A stretch of DNA of 64,000 bases from Roseicyclus sediminis (GCF_025515305.1 NZ_JAOPHT010000017.1:1-64000); one strand, 5' to 3'; numbered from the stretch's first letter, positions 1 through 8,215 are shown. Translations and numbers: made by a program. The notes: generated by a model not told the origin, from the letters alone.

Positions 1-427
1 CGGCCGCGGGCGAGGCAGGCGCCGCCGCGGGCGCAGCGGCCTCGCTGCGCGCCGCCTTCAGCGCCTCGGCCTTCTCGCGCGCGGTGGCGGCGGCGGCGTT
101 GCGTTTTTCGGCAGCCTCGCGCGTATGGCTGCCTTCGGGATACTTCTCGATGTCGAGATCGCCGAAGGCGTCCTTCAGCGCGTCCTTGCCGGCCTTCGCG
201 GGGTTCCGCGTATAGCTTGCCGCCTTGCGGAGATCGCGGTTGAGCTCGGTCATGCCGCTTTCGTCCGCGGCCTGGTCCATGGCGCGCTGGAAGTCGCGCG
301 CCATCGCACGGATGCGCCCCGTGAACTGACCGAGCCGCCGGAACATGATCGGCAGGTCCTTGGGCCCCACGACGATCAGCGCGACGATGCCGATCAGGAG
401 CAATTCCATCCAGCCGATATCAGGCAT
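1..427 (-). CDS. tatB: Sec-independent protein translocase TatB, 3' end missing
   Basis: TatB is the inner-membrane receptor subunit that, with TatC, binds twin-arginine signal peptides of folded exported proteins. The visible N-terminus starts MPDIGWMELLLIGIVAL, a hydrophobic segment at about residues 5-20, followed by the Gly-Pro-Lys hinge (GPKDLP) and an amphipathic helix, the TatA/B architecture. The Glu in the first helix (WMELL) is typical of TatB. The reading frame then becomes rich in Ala, Lys and Glu and runs off the left edge after about 142 codons, so the stop is not seen. It lies 56 bases downstream of tatA on the same strand; tatC would be expected next, outside the window. Confidence 0.93.
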   Translation of the reverse strand, partial: MPDIGWMELLLIGIVALIVVGPKDLPIMFRRLGQFTGRIRAMARDFQRAMDQAADESGMTELNRDLRKAASYTRNPAKAGKDALKDAFGDLDIEKYPEGSHTREAAEKRNAAAATAREKAEALKAARSEAAAPAAAPASPAA

Positions 428-483
428 CGCCGTGGCCCCTCAGTGAATCGACCCGGTGCACGGTCGGGCAGGTCCGGGCGGGA

Positions 484-711
484 TCAGGCGTTGTCGCGCT
501 CGCGTTCCGGCGTGACGTCGCGGGCCGTGCCCCCGTCCGCCGCGCTGGACGCGTTCTCGATCTCGTCGGTCGAGTCCTTCACGCCGCGCTTGAAGGCCGT
601 GATCCCCTTGCCGACCTCGCCCATGAGGCTTGCGATCTTGCCCCGGCCGAAGAGCACGAGAACCACGACCGCGATCAGCAGGAGGCCTGCCGGTCCGATG
701 TTGTTGAGCAT
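484..711 (-). CDS. tatA: Sec-independent protein translocase TatA
   Basis: TatA forms the oligomeric pore of the twin-arginine export system. The 75-residue product has the family layout: a short N-terminus ([10 protein letters not shown]), one membrane helix at about residues 8-20, the FGRGK hinge, an amphipathic helix ([18 protein letters not shown]) and an acidic tail. FGRGKIxxLMGExGKGIxxFKRG is the diagnostic TatA signature. The length is normal for alphaproteobacterial TatA. tatB follows 56 bases downstream, so the two are probably one transcript. The 225 bases upstream, towards the ABC ATPase gene, hold no gene that I can see. Confidence 0.95.
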   Translation of the reverse strand: MLNNIGPAGLLLIAVVVLVLFGRGKIASLMGEVGKGITAFKRGVKDSTDEIENASSAADGGTARDVTPERERDNA

Positions 712-936
712 GTTCGTCTCCCTCCGCGGCCGCGCGCGCCTCCGGCGTCCCGCACACCGCCTGTGACAGCATTCTGTCTCCCATAGGTATGGTCTCGTCC
801 CGGGAGATCAAAGCCCCAAATGAAAAGATGGGGGCGGTCTTCCGTTTACAGGCTCCGGCCCTGTCCCCGCAAGGGCAGAACCGGTGGGCCGTGCCGGAAC
901 CGGCCGCCGTCGCGCCGCTCGGCGCATGTCCCGGCC

Positions 937-2019
937 TCAGTCGCGATGCGGGAAAACGAAACAGCGGTCGCGCCGCACCGACAGCCAGAGCGGGGTGCCG
1001 GCCTTGGGCAGGAAGACGTTCGGCACCGTGGCCTTGAGCGTGCGCCCGTCGAAATCCATCACGAATTCCACGAGGCTTTCATGTCCCATGAAACGGGCGC
1101 GCTGCACCACGCCGCGCGCGGGCGTGCCATCCTGCGGCGTCGGGTTCGGGCCCCGCCCGCCACGGTCGAAGTCGATCTTCACGTGCTGCGGCCGAAAGAC
1201 GATATCGACCACGCTTTCGTCGGCATGTCCGGGCGCAAGGAACTCGCCGAAGGCCGTGGTCGTCAGCGCGCCGCGCACCGTGCCCGTCACCACGTTGATA
1301 TCGCTGAAGAACGCCGCCGCCGCCTGATCGCAGGGCGCGTTGTAAACGTTGTAGGGCGCGCCGACCTGTACGATCCGCCCACCGCGCATCAGCGCGATCT
1401 GGTCGGCCATCCGCATGGCCTCCTCGGGCTCGTGGGTGACAAGCACCACCGCCGTCCCCTCGTCTTTCAGAAGCTGGAGCGTCTCGTCGCGGATGCCGTC
1501 GCGCAGCCGGTTGTCGAGGCCCGAGAAGGGCTCGTCCATCAGCATGATGCGCGGACGCGGTGCCATGGCGCGGGCGAGCGCCACGCGCTGCTGCTCGCCG
1601 CCCGACAGCATGTGCGGCGCCTTGTCGGCATAGCCACGCAGGTCCACCCGGTCGAGAAGCTCGGTCACGCGCCGTTGCACGTCCGCGCGACTGCCGGACA
1701 GGCCGAAGGCGATGTTCTGCCCCACGCTGAGATGCGGAAACAGCGCGAAGTCCTGGAAGATGAGGCCGACGCTGCGCCGTTCGGGCGGCAGGTGATCCAC
1801 GTCGTCGGACAGGACCGCGCCGTCGGCGAGAATGCGGCCCGCCGTCTGCCGCTCGATCCCGGCGATGGTCCGGAGCACGGTGGACTTGCCGCAGCCCGAC
1901 GGACCGAGGAGGCACAGGATCTCGCCCGCGCCCACGCGGAACGAGACGTCGCGCACCACGTCGCGGCCATCGAACTGGCAGCGGATGCGGTCGACCTCGA
2001 GGCGTGGCGGGTTGAGCAT
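937..2019 (-). CDS. ABC transporter ATP-binding protein, FbpC/PotA-like (iron(III) type)
   Basis: This is a cytoplasmic ATPase subunit of a periplasmic-binding-protein-dependent importer. From ATG at 2019 (360 residues) it has Walker A GPSGCGKST at residues 39-47, the Q-loop Gln at 89 (FQDFALFPH), signature LSGGEQQR at 138-145 and Walker B MLMDEP ending near 164. A C-terminal TOBE-like region of about 120 residues follows. The closest pattern is FbpC, the Fe(III) importer ATPase. A TTG codon at 2046 could extend the frame by nine residues, but the ATG gives the usual N-terminus (LEVDRIRCQFDGR). No permease or binding protein lies beside it, so it is an orphan subunit here and the substrate is inferred only from family resemblance. 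Confidence 0.85.
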   Translation of the reverse strand: MLNPPRLEVDRIRCQFDGRDVVRDVSFRVGAGEILCLLGPSGCGKSTVLRTIAGIERQTAGRILADGAVLSDDVDHLPPERRSVGLIFQDFALFPHLSVGQNIAFGLSGSRADVQRRVTELLDRVDLRGYADKAPHMLSGGEQQRVALARAMAPRPRIMLMDEPFSGLDNRLRDGIRDETLQLLKDEGTAVVLVTHEPEEAMRMADQIALMRGGRIVQVGAPYNVYNAPCDQAAAAFFSDINVVTGTVRGALTTTAFGEFLAPGHADESVVDIVFRPQHVKIDFDRGGRGPNPTPQDGTPARGVVQRARFMGHESLVEFVMDFDGRTLKATVPNVFLPKAGTPLWLSVRRDRCFVFPHRD

Positions 2020-2033
2020 GGGTGCGCCAATGA

Positions 2034-2050
2034 CCGATTGTTTCAATCGG
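2034..2050. promoter_or_regulatory. Inverted repeat upstream of the FbpC-like gene
   Basis: The sequence CCGATTG-TTT-CAATCGG is a perfect 7-bp inverted repeat with a 3-base loop, centred 23 bases upstream of the ATG at 2019. It sits in a 70-base gap between the AlkC-like and ABC ATPase genes. It could be an operator or a small hairpin in the leader. It does not match an Irr or RirA consensus that I know. Confidence 0.35.
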
Positions 2051-2089
2051 GTTTGGCAGGTAGCAGGCTCGCCCTATGGTGGCAAGAAG

Positions 2090-3223
2090 TCACTCCGGCC
2101 GCAGGTCGATCACCGTTTCGGCCCGGATCACGCCATTCACCTGCAACGCGACGCGGTGGGGACCGGGCACCAGCGAATAGGTCGTGGCGTCGCCCTTGAA
2201 CCGATGGACCTTCTGCAATGTCAGCGGACGGCCCGCGCGGAGCGTCGCGATCTTCAGCTTGTGGACCTTTGCGCTCTCGCGCCCACCTGGGCGGCGGAAC
2301 CAGACGACGTAGTCGACGAGGACCGGCGTCTCGCGCGGCGCCGTGAGCGTGGCCGACAGGGTGGCCGCACTCCCGATCCGCGGGGCGACCGGTTCAACCC
2401 CGAAACTCGCCACCTCGACCTCCGCATGCGGGTCGTAGCCAAGCGTCGCCATGGCGTCGGGATGCCCCTGCTTTACCAGGGTGCGCAGCGCGTGGCGCGT
2501 CATCCAGTCCAGCTCGGCCCGCGCCTGCCGCCCTTCCCCGTGCCAGCCGCGCAGCATCTCGACCACGCGGCCCGCGTCGATCTTCGCAAGGTCGTTCAGG
2601 TGGTTCGCGACCGAGCGCGTGACATAGCGCGCGGGATCGGCGTGCAGCGCATCGAGAAGCGGCAGCATGCCCATCGGATCGACCTCGATCCGCTTCGCCC
2701 ATGGCAACGCGGGACGGGTGCCTTCGCTCACGAGGCGGCGGACGTGGTAGTTCTCGTGCCCCGTCCAGCAATGAAGCCGGGACATGACCGGATCGGGAAA
2801 GGCATTGAGGAAGGGGCGGATGTAGAACTCCATGGAAAACCGCCTTGTGGCGGCCTCGAGGAGGTCGAGCGCGCGCGGCAGATGCGCCACGCTCATCCCG
2901 TGGCGGACGGCAAGCACGCCCGGGACCGCGTGGATGAACTGACCGAAGTCATTATCGCTCCGCGTCGGGTCGAGCGGAGGCGGCATCGCCGCCTCCAGCT
3001 GGTCGGCCATGGTGGGGAAATCCGGGGCGAGATGGGGCTCGAGGCAGTCCGCGATCCAGTCGATCCGGTCGAGCAGCGTCCGCTCCGCCAGTCCCTTCAG
3101 CACCCGGTCGAGGAAAGCCTCTGCCGGGAACCCCGGCAGCCCGGCCGCGTATTCGGCGGCGAGCTGACCGAGGGTGTCGGCGTTGAAGAGCTGGTCCTTG
3201 AGGGAGAAGCCGCCCTCGGACAT
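2090..3223 (-). CDS. AlkC-like DNA alkylation repair glycosylase
   Basis: AlkC-type proteins remove cationic N3-alkylated bases without base flipping, using HEAT-like helical repeats. The 377-residue product from MSEGGFSLKDQLFN has a helical N-terminal part of about 270 residues with the family pattern LKDQLFNxxxLxxLAxE and a central WTGHENYHVRRLVSEG / RYVTRSVANHLNDLAK stretch. That matches the alkylation-repair HEAT core (xVRRxxSEGxRP and SVANxLND). The last 100 residues are predicted beta-rich (VDYVVWFRRPGG, TLQKVHRF), consistent with the Ig-like domain of the longer AlkC class. It begins 14 bases after the SDR stop codon and is probably co-transcribed with it. An upstream extension in frame to 3325 is rejected because it would run back into the SDR gene. 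Confidence 0.8.
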   Translation of the reverse strand: MSEGGFSLKDQLFNADTLGQLAAEYAAGLPGFPAEAFLDRVLKGLAERTLLDRIDWIADCLEPHLAPDFPTMADQLEAAMPPPLDPTRSDNDFGQFIHAVPGVLAVRHGMSVAHLPRALDLLEAATRRFSMEFYIRPFLNAFPDPVMSRLHCWTGHENYHVRRLVSEGTRPALPWAKRIEVDPMGMLPLLDALHADPARYVTRSVANHLNDLAKIDAGRVVEMLRGWHGEGRQARAELDWMTRHALRTLVKQGHPDAMATLGYDPHAEVEVASFGVEPVAPRIGSAATLSATLTAPRETPVLVDYVVWFRRPGGRESAKVHKLKIATLRAGRPLTLQKVHRFKGDATTYSLVPGPHRVALQVNGVIRAETVIDLRPE

Positions 3224-3237
3224 TCCGTTGCCGCCCG

Positions 3238-4017
3238 TCAGATCGTGGCGTTGGTCTGGCCGCCGTCGAGCAGGACGTTCTGCCCCACGATGAAGCCCGC
3301 GTGCTCCGAGCAGAGGAACGCACACATCGCCCCGAATTCCTCGATGGTGCCGTAGCGACCCGTGGGGATGGCCGACAGCCGGATCTTGCGCGCCTCTTCC
3401 ATCGACACGTTCTGCGCCTTCGCCACGCCCGTCTCCAGCGCGATGACGCGGTCGGTGTCATGCGAGCCGGGCAGGAGGTTGTTGATGTTCACGCCCTTGG
3501 CCGCGACTTGCCGCGCGGTGCCGGCGACAAACCCCGTCAGCCCGGTGCGCGCCGCGTTCGACAGGCCCAAGGCCGGGATCGGCGCCTTGACGGACTGCGA
3601 CGTGATGTTGACGACCCGGCCCCATCCCCGGTCGATCATGCCGGGCAGAAGCGCGGTCATCAGCGCGATCGGCGTCAGCATGTTGGCGTCGAGCGCCTTG
3701 ATGAAATCGTCCCGGTCCCAGTCGGACCACAGGCCCGGCGGCGGGCCGCCTGCATTCGTCACGAGGATGTCGATGTCGCCCGCCGCGGCGAGGACCTTGG
3801 CGCGGCCTTCCTCGGTGGTGATGTCGCAGGCGACCGCCGTCACCTCGACGCCGTGGGCCGCGCGGATCGCCTCGGCCGTCGCCTCGAGCGCCTCGGCGCC
3901 GCGCGCGTTCAGGACGAGGTCGACACCCTCGGCCGCCAGCGCCTCGGCGCAGCCGCGCCCCAGTCCCTTCGATGAGGCGCAAACCAGCGCGCGCCGTCCC
4001 CTGATACCCAGATCCAT
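3238..4017 (-). CDS. SDR family oxidoreductase with an atypical active site
   Basis: This is a Rossmann-fold short-chain dehydrogenase/reductase of 259 residues. The N-terminal nucleotide motif is ASSKGLGRG (residues 14-22), the NNAG-equivalent is TNAGGPPPG (87-95), and the catalytic Ser is in NITSQS (Ser140). The usual Tyr-x-x-x-Lys is replaced: the aligned stretch is LSNAARTGL, giving Ser153 and Arg157. This LSNxxR variant is known in an SDR subgroup that keeps the C-terminal pattern RYGTxEEFGAMCAFLCSEHAGFIVGQNxLLDGG seen here. The natural reaction is unknown; annotation as a 3-oxoacyl-ACP reductase would be unsafe. It precedes the AlkC-like gene on the same strand. Confidence 0.88.
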   Translation of the reverse strand: MDLGIRGRRALVCASSKGLGRGCAEALAAEGVDLVLNARGAEALEATAEAIRAAHGVEVTAVACDITTEEGRAKVLAAAGDIDILVTNAGGPPPGLWSDWDRDDFIKALDANMLTPIALMTALLPGMIDRGWGRVVNITSQSVKAPIPALGLSNAARTGLTGFVAGTARQVAAKGVNINNLLPGSHDTDRVIALETGVAKAQNVSMEEARKIRLSAIPTGRYGTIEEFGAMCAFLCSEHAGFIVGQNVLLDGGQTNATI

Positions 4018-4133
4018 GGCAAGCTAACTCCCCTTTGTCGGTTTGGCCCCCCGATAGCAGCCCTCCGCGGGCACGGCCAGCCTTGACCGGAATGCCCGCC
4101 GCGGCCTAGGCCGTCAGAAGCCACCGGGGGGCC

Positions 4134-5192
4134 ATGCCCATGACGCGCCACACCGCCCTGTTCCGCTTCGACGCCTATCCGGCGACGGCGTTCCGCGCGG
4201 TCTCGGGCGCAAACCAGGGCGATCCCATCGGCATCGGAGAGGCCGCGGTGCCCGGCGACACCTACCGCCTCCCGCGCAGTGCCGTCATGAGCCGGCTGGC
4301 GATCGCGGATGGCGGTCCCGGCATCCCGTCCGGGGCCTGCGTCGCCGACAGCTCGGAGATCGGCCGACCGGGTGCCCCGATCGCGATTGCAGCATGCGCC
4401 ATGTTCATGGGCCGGGACGGGCGGGCCGTCGAGATCCTCCTCGTTGATCTGGGGCGGCCGGAGGAGGAGGAGGAGGCGGAGCGGCTGCTGCTGCCGCTTG
4501 CCGCGCTTCGGCCGGATACGGAGTACGAGTTGCTGGACTGCGAGACCGGGAGCGCGCCGGGTCGCTTCGCGGACATAGCCTCGGCGAGTTTCCTTGCCGG
4601 AACCCACCTGACGATGGATGACGGACGGCAGGTTCTGGTCGAGGACCTGAGGGTCGGCGACCGGCTACTCACGCGGCTGCACGGTCCCCGCAGGATCCGC
4701 TGGATCGGTCAGCAGACGCGGCGGGCGACGGGTGCCGCGGCTCCGGTGCGGATCACGGCCGGCACGCTCAACACCGCGCGCGACCTGCGCCTGAGCCCGC
4801 AGCACCGGCTTTTCATCTGGCAGCGCCATGACGCGGTCGGCGCGGGGCGCGCCGAGCTTCTGGTGCGGGCAGGCCTCCTCGTGAACGGAACGACCGTTCT
4901 TCGCGAGGAAGGCGGACACATGGACAGCTACCAACTGGTCTTCGACGGGCACGAGATCATCTTCGCCGAGGGCATCGCGGTGGAGAGCATGCTGGTCACC
5001 GGGCCGTCCCAGGCACTTCTGCCGGCCGATCTCGACCTCGGCGATCTGCGCGCCGAGCAGCGCGACGCGGCGGACATCGAGATCGACGAGGCAACCCTCG
5101 GGCCCGGCGAGGATGCGGCCGAACGACTTGGACGGGCGAGCCGGGGCGAGACGCGTGAGACCCTTCCGCCGCCGGGGCCCGACGAGGCCTGA
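4134..5192 (+). CDS. Hint (hedgehog/intein) domain protein, catalytic Cys absent
   Basis: The 352-residue protein has a poorly recognised N-terminal region (1-145), then a Hint_2-type module at about 150-300. This is SFLAGTHLTMDDG, VEDLRVGDRLLTRLHGPRRIRWIG, and LRLSPQHRLFIW, followed by LFDGHEIIFAEGIAVESM-like strands. In Rhodobacterales such modules usually start with Cys (CFTPGT) as the splicing or cleavage nucleophile. Here the aligned residue is Ser152, so classical Cys chemistry is not possible, although Ser can serve in some inteins. The C-terminal 60 residues are acidic and low in complexity. There is no signal peptide. These proteins are often linked to large calcium-binding secreted proteins, but none is adjacent. 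Function is unknown. Confidence 0.8.
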   Translation: MPMTRHTALFRFDAYPATAFRAVSGANQGDPIGIGEAAVPGDTYRLPRSAVMSRLAIADGGPGIPSGACVADSSEIGRPGAPIAIAACAMFMGRDGRAVEILLVDLGRPEEEEEAERLLLPLAALRPDTEYELLDCETGSAPGRFADIASASFLAGTHLTMDDGRQVLVEDLRVGDRLLTRLHGPRRIRWIGQQTRRATGAAAPVRITAGTLNTARDLRLSPQHRLFIWQRHDAVGAGRAELLVRAGLLVNGTTVLREEGGHMDSYQLVFDGHEIIFAEGIAVESMLVTGPSQALLPADLDLGDLRAEQRDAADIEIDEATLGPGEDAAERLGRASRGETRETLPPPGPDEA

Positions 5193-5320
5193 TTGATGGG
5201 CGCGCGTCGCGCGGCAAGATGGCTGGCGCCTCCTCGCGGCCATTGCAGCCGGGCACCGGATGACCGAAGCCCGGCCGCCGCATCCCGGGGCACTGCGCGT
5301 GGAGACCGGCGAAACGGCGA

Positions 5321-5349
5321 TTGTCGGCCGGGCGCGGGGTCTCTATATC
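5321..5349 (+). promoter_or_regulatory. Predicted promoter of prfC
   Basis: A -35 box TTGTCG (5321-5326) and a -10 box TATATC (5344-5349) are separated by exactly 17 bases. Transcription would begin about 7 bases later, at or beside the A of the prfC ATG (5357). No Shine-Dalgarno sequence precedes that ATG (CGCGGCC). This suggests a leaderless mRNA. Confidence 0.5.
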
Positions 5350-5356
5350 CGCGGCC

Positions 5357-6979
5357 ATGCCCGACACGCTCCACACAAACCGCCCTGCCCTCCCGTCCGA
5401 GATCGCGCGACGCCGGACCTTCGCGATCATCTCGCACCCGGACGCTGGCAAGACGACGCTGACCGAGAAGTTCCTTCTCTACGGCGGCGCGATCCAGATG
5501 GCGGGACAGGTGCGCGCCAAGGGCGAGGCGCGGCGCACGCGCTCGGACTTCATGAAGATGGAACAGGACCGCGGCATCTCGGTTTCTGCCTCGGCCATGT
5601 CCTTCGATTTCGCCACGCCCGAGCGCGCCTTTCGCTTCAACCTCGTGGACACGCCCGGCCACAGCGATTTCTCCGAGGACACCTATCGCACGCTGACGGC
5701 CGTCGATGCCGCCATCATGGTGATCGACGGCGCCAAGGGCGTGGAAAGCCAGACGCAGAAGCTGTTCGAGGTCTGCCGCCTGCGCGACCTGCCGATCCTG
5801 ACCTTCTGCAACAAGATGGACCGCGAGAGCCGGGACACTTTCGAGATCATCGACGAGATCCAGGAAAACCTCGCCATCGACGTGACGCCGGCGAGCTGGC
5901 CGATCGGGATGGGCCGCGAGTTTCTCGGCTGCTACGACCTGATCCACGACCGGCTGGAACTGATGGACCGCGCCGACCGGAACAAGGTGGCCGAGTCGGT
6001 CAAGATGCAGGGCCTCGACGACCCGAAACTTGCCGAGCACATTCCCGCGCAACTTCTGGACAAGCTCCGCGAGGAGGTCGAGATGGCGCGCGAGCTGCTG
6101 CCGCCGATGGACCGCACGGCTTTCCTGCAGGGCACGCTGACGCCGATCTGGTTCGGCTCGGCCATCAACTCCTTCGGGGTGAAGGAGCTGATGGACGGCA
6201 TCGCCGAATACGGGCCGGAGCCGCAGGTCCAGAACGCCGAGCCGCGCGAGGTGGCGCCGGAGGAAACCAAGGTCTCCGGCTTCGTGTTCAAGGTGCAGGC
6301 CAACATGGACCCCAAGCACCGCGACCGCGTGGCCTTCGTGCGGCTGGCCTCTGGCCATTTCCAGCGCGGCATGAAGCTGACGCATGTGCGCTCGAAGAAG
6401 CCCATGGCGATCACGAACCCGGTGCTCTTCCTCGCCTCGGACCGCGAACTGGCCGAGGAGGCCTGGGCCGGCGACATCATCGGCATTCCGAACCACGGGC
6501 AGCTGCGCATCGGCGACGCGCTGACCGAGGGCGAGGCCCTGCGGTTCACCGGCATCCCCTCCTTCGCGCCCGAGCTTCTGCAAAGCTGCCGCGCGGGTGA
6601 CCCGATGAAGGCCAAGCACCTCGACAAGGCGCTGATGCAGTTCGCCGAGGAAGGCGCGGCCAAGGTCTTCAAGCCGATGATCGGCTCGGGCTTCATCGTC
6701 GGCGTCGTGGGCGCGCTTCAGTTCGAGGTTCTGGCGAGCCGGATCGAGATCGAATACGGCCTGCCTGTCCGCTTCGAGCCGTCGCAGTTCACCTCGGCGC
6801 GCTGGGTCTCGGGCCCGAAGGACAAGGTCGAGGCCTTCGTCGCCGCCAACAAGCAGCACATGGCCGCCGACAACGATGGCGACCCGGTCTACCTCACGCG
6901 GATGCAGTGGGACATCGACCGCGTGGTGCGGGACTATCCGGACGTGACCCTGTCGGCGACGAAGGAACTGATGGTCTGA
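5357..6979 (+). CDS. prfC: Peptide chain release factor 3 (RF3)
   Basis: RF3 is the translational GTPase that recycles RF1/RF2 from the ribosome after termination. The 540-residue product has G1 SHPDAGKTT (residues 26-34), the switch region with RGISVSASAMSF, G3 DTPGHSDFSED and G4 CNKMDRE, and the RF3-specific domains 2-3. Its length is close to the E. coli protein (529). I chose ATG 5357 because the sequence from RRRTFAIISHPDAGKT aligns with RF3 starts. An in-frame TTG at 5321 is rejected because it coincides with the -35 promoter box. The gene is followed, 65 bases on, by the VOC gene on the same strand. Confidence 0.97.
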   Translation: MPDTLHTNRPALPSEIARRRTFAIISHPDAGKTTLTEKFLLYGGAIQMAGQVRAKGEARRTRSDFMKMEQDRGISVSASAMSFDFATPERAFRFNLVDTPGHSDFSEDTYRTLTAVDAAIMVIDGAKGVESQTQKLFEVCRLRDLPILTFCNKMDRESRDTFEIIDEIQENLAIDVTPASWPIGMGREFLGCYDLIHDRLELMDRADRNKVAESVKMQGLDDPKLAEHIPAQLLDKLREEVEMARELLPPMDRTAFLQGTLTPIWFGSAINSFGVKELMDGIAEYGPEPQVQNAEPREVAPEETKVSGFVFKVQANMDPKHRDRVAFVRLASGHFQRGMKLTHVRSKKPMAITNPVLFLASDRELAEEAWAGDIIGIPNHGQLRIGDALTEGEALRFTGIPSFAPELLQSCRAGDPMKAKHLDKALMQFAEEGAAKVFKPMIGSGFIVGVVGALQFEVLASRIEIEYGLPVRFEPSQFTSARWVSGPKDKVEAFVAANKQHMAADNDGDPVYLTRMQWDIDRVVRDYPDVTLSATKELMV

Positions 6980-7044
6980 GCCATGCGTTGACATGGTCGG
7001 AGGGATGGCCGAGCGTGAACATTTAGTGAACACAAAGGTGCCCC

Positions 7045-7380
7045 ATGACCGTGTCCCGCATGCCGATCGACTACGTTGAATTCACCTCTCCGTCGCTGGA
7101 GGAAACCCAAGGCTTCTTTGCAGCCGCCTTCGGCTGGGAATTCGTGGAATACGGGCCGGACTACCGCGACATCCGGGGCGCAGGCACGGGCGGAGGGTTG
7201 GAACGCGGCGAGGCGCGGGCGCCGCTCATCGTCCTGCGCACCGAGGATCTGGAGGCCGCTCTGGAGCGTGTGCGCGCCGCGGGCGCCGAGATCACGCGCG
7301 ACATCTTCAGCTTTCCCGGTGGACGCAGGTTCGAGTTCACCGCGCCCGGTGGGATCGCGATGGCCGTCTGGACCACGTGA
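7045..7380 (+). CDS. VOC (glyoxalase/bleomycin-resistance) superfamily protein
   Basis: This is a small 111-residue vicinal-oxygen-chelate fold protein. IDYVEFTSPSLEETQGFFAAAFGWEF is the typical first beta-alpha unit in which the metal-binding His is often found. Here that position reads Tyr-Val-Glu, so the metal site may differ. The second half (LRTEDLEAALERVRAAGAEIT, RFEFTAPGGIAMAVW) is the standard VOC repeat. Substrate is unknown. It stops 13 bases before the next gene and probably shares its transcript. Two direct GTGAACA repeats precede its ribosome binding site (see findings). Confidence 0.85.
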   Translation: MTVSRMPIDYVEFTSPSLEETQGFFAAAFGWEFVEYGPDYRDIRGAGTGGGLERGEARAPLIVLRTEDLEAALERVRAAGAEITRDIFSFPGGRRFEFTAPGGIAMAVWTT

Positions 7381-7393
7381 TCGCGGGATCGGG

Positions 7394-8020
7394 ATGCGGC
7401 GCCCACGCCTCCAGAACCGGGTCCTGCCCACGGGCGAGATCGTCGCGGACCCCGCGCGCGGGCTCTTCACGGGCAACCGCGGCATCCTGCACCGCCCTGA
7501 CGGCACGTTTGGGACAAGCCGCTGGGCGCACAAGCACTGGATCGTCTGCACCCTGACCCATCCGCGCGGGACTTATCACGGGCCGATGCCGGCGCGGGGG
7601 TGGACGGCGCTGTTCTTCCTCGACGAGGCCGTGGCGCTCGCCGCCGGGCACCGCCCATGCGCCGAGTGCCGGCGGGAGGCTTTCCTGCGGTTCCGCGAAG
7701 CCTGGTCCCGTGCCTCGGGCGAAGCCGCACGGGCGCCCGGGATGGACGAGGCGCTGCACCGGGCACGCGTCCTGCGGACCCGCGCGCAGAAGCGGCACGA
7801 AGCGCCGCTTGCCGGCCTGCCCGACGGCACGTTCGTCCTTAAGGATGGCCGTCCCTGCCTGGTCCTCGGCGACGCGCTGCTGCCCTTTTCGCCCGGCGGC
7901 TACGGCGTCCCGCTCCCGCGTCGAGAAGGCCGGGCCACGGTCCTGACGCCCGCGCCCGCCGTCGCGGCCCTCAGGGCGGGCTATGCGCCCGTGCTCCACC
8001 CTTCCGCATTCGGGGGCTGA
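7394..8020 (+). CDS. Conserved protein with an Ada-like CxxC motif, unknown function
   Basis: The 208-residue product starts MRRPRLQNRVLPTGEIVADP, 13 bases after the VOC stop. It is soluble, rich in Arg and Pro, and has no signal peptide. The most striking motif is GHRPCAECRREAF at about residues 94-106, in which Cys-x-x-Cys lies in a setting (RPCxxCR) resembling half of the zinc-binding site of Ada-type repair proteins. A second Cys pair is not obvious. The conserved-looking WAHKHWIVCTLTHPRGTYHGP segment precedes it. The gene is probably a real member of an uncharacterised proteobacterial family. I do not assign a function. Confidence 0.75.
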   Translation: MRRPRLQNRVLPTGEIVADPARGLFTGNRGILHRPDGTFGTSRWAHKHWIVCTLTHPRGTYHGPMPARGWTALFFLDEAVALAAGHRPCAECRREAFLRFREAWSRASGEAARAPGMDEALHRARVLRTRAQKRHEAPLAGLPDGTFVLKDGRPCLVLGDALLPFSPGGYGVPLPRREGRATVLTPAPAVAALRAGYAPVLHPSAFGG

Positions 8021-8076
8021 CAAGGCACAGGCACATCCGGCGTCACGGGCCGCGAAAACGCGATGCCGCTTGGAAT

Positions 8077-8105
8077 TTGACCCACTCCCCCTTTTGCGTT
8101 ATGTG
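8077..8105 (+). promoter_or_regulatory. Candidate promoter of the DEAD-box helicase gene
   Basis: TTGACC (8077-8082) is followed after 17 bases by TATGTG (8100-8105). The -35 box is near consensus and the -10 box is weak. If used, it leaves a 5' leader of about 100 bases before the ATG at 8216. The 195-base intergenic region contains no ORF that I trust. Confidence 0.35.
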
Positions 8106-8215
8106 CCCCGGCAAGGCTGCGATAGGCGCAGACCACGACGCGGAGCGCGCCGGACCATTGCGCTCCATCTTCTCCCGCCGCGAAGGCATGTTCCTTCGGG
8201 CCAGCATGGACGCAC

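Noticed and set aside
5321-5356. N-terminal extension of RF3 from TTG 5321
   Set aside because: The codon is the -35 box of a good promoter, and the extension is not typical of RF3.
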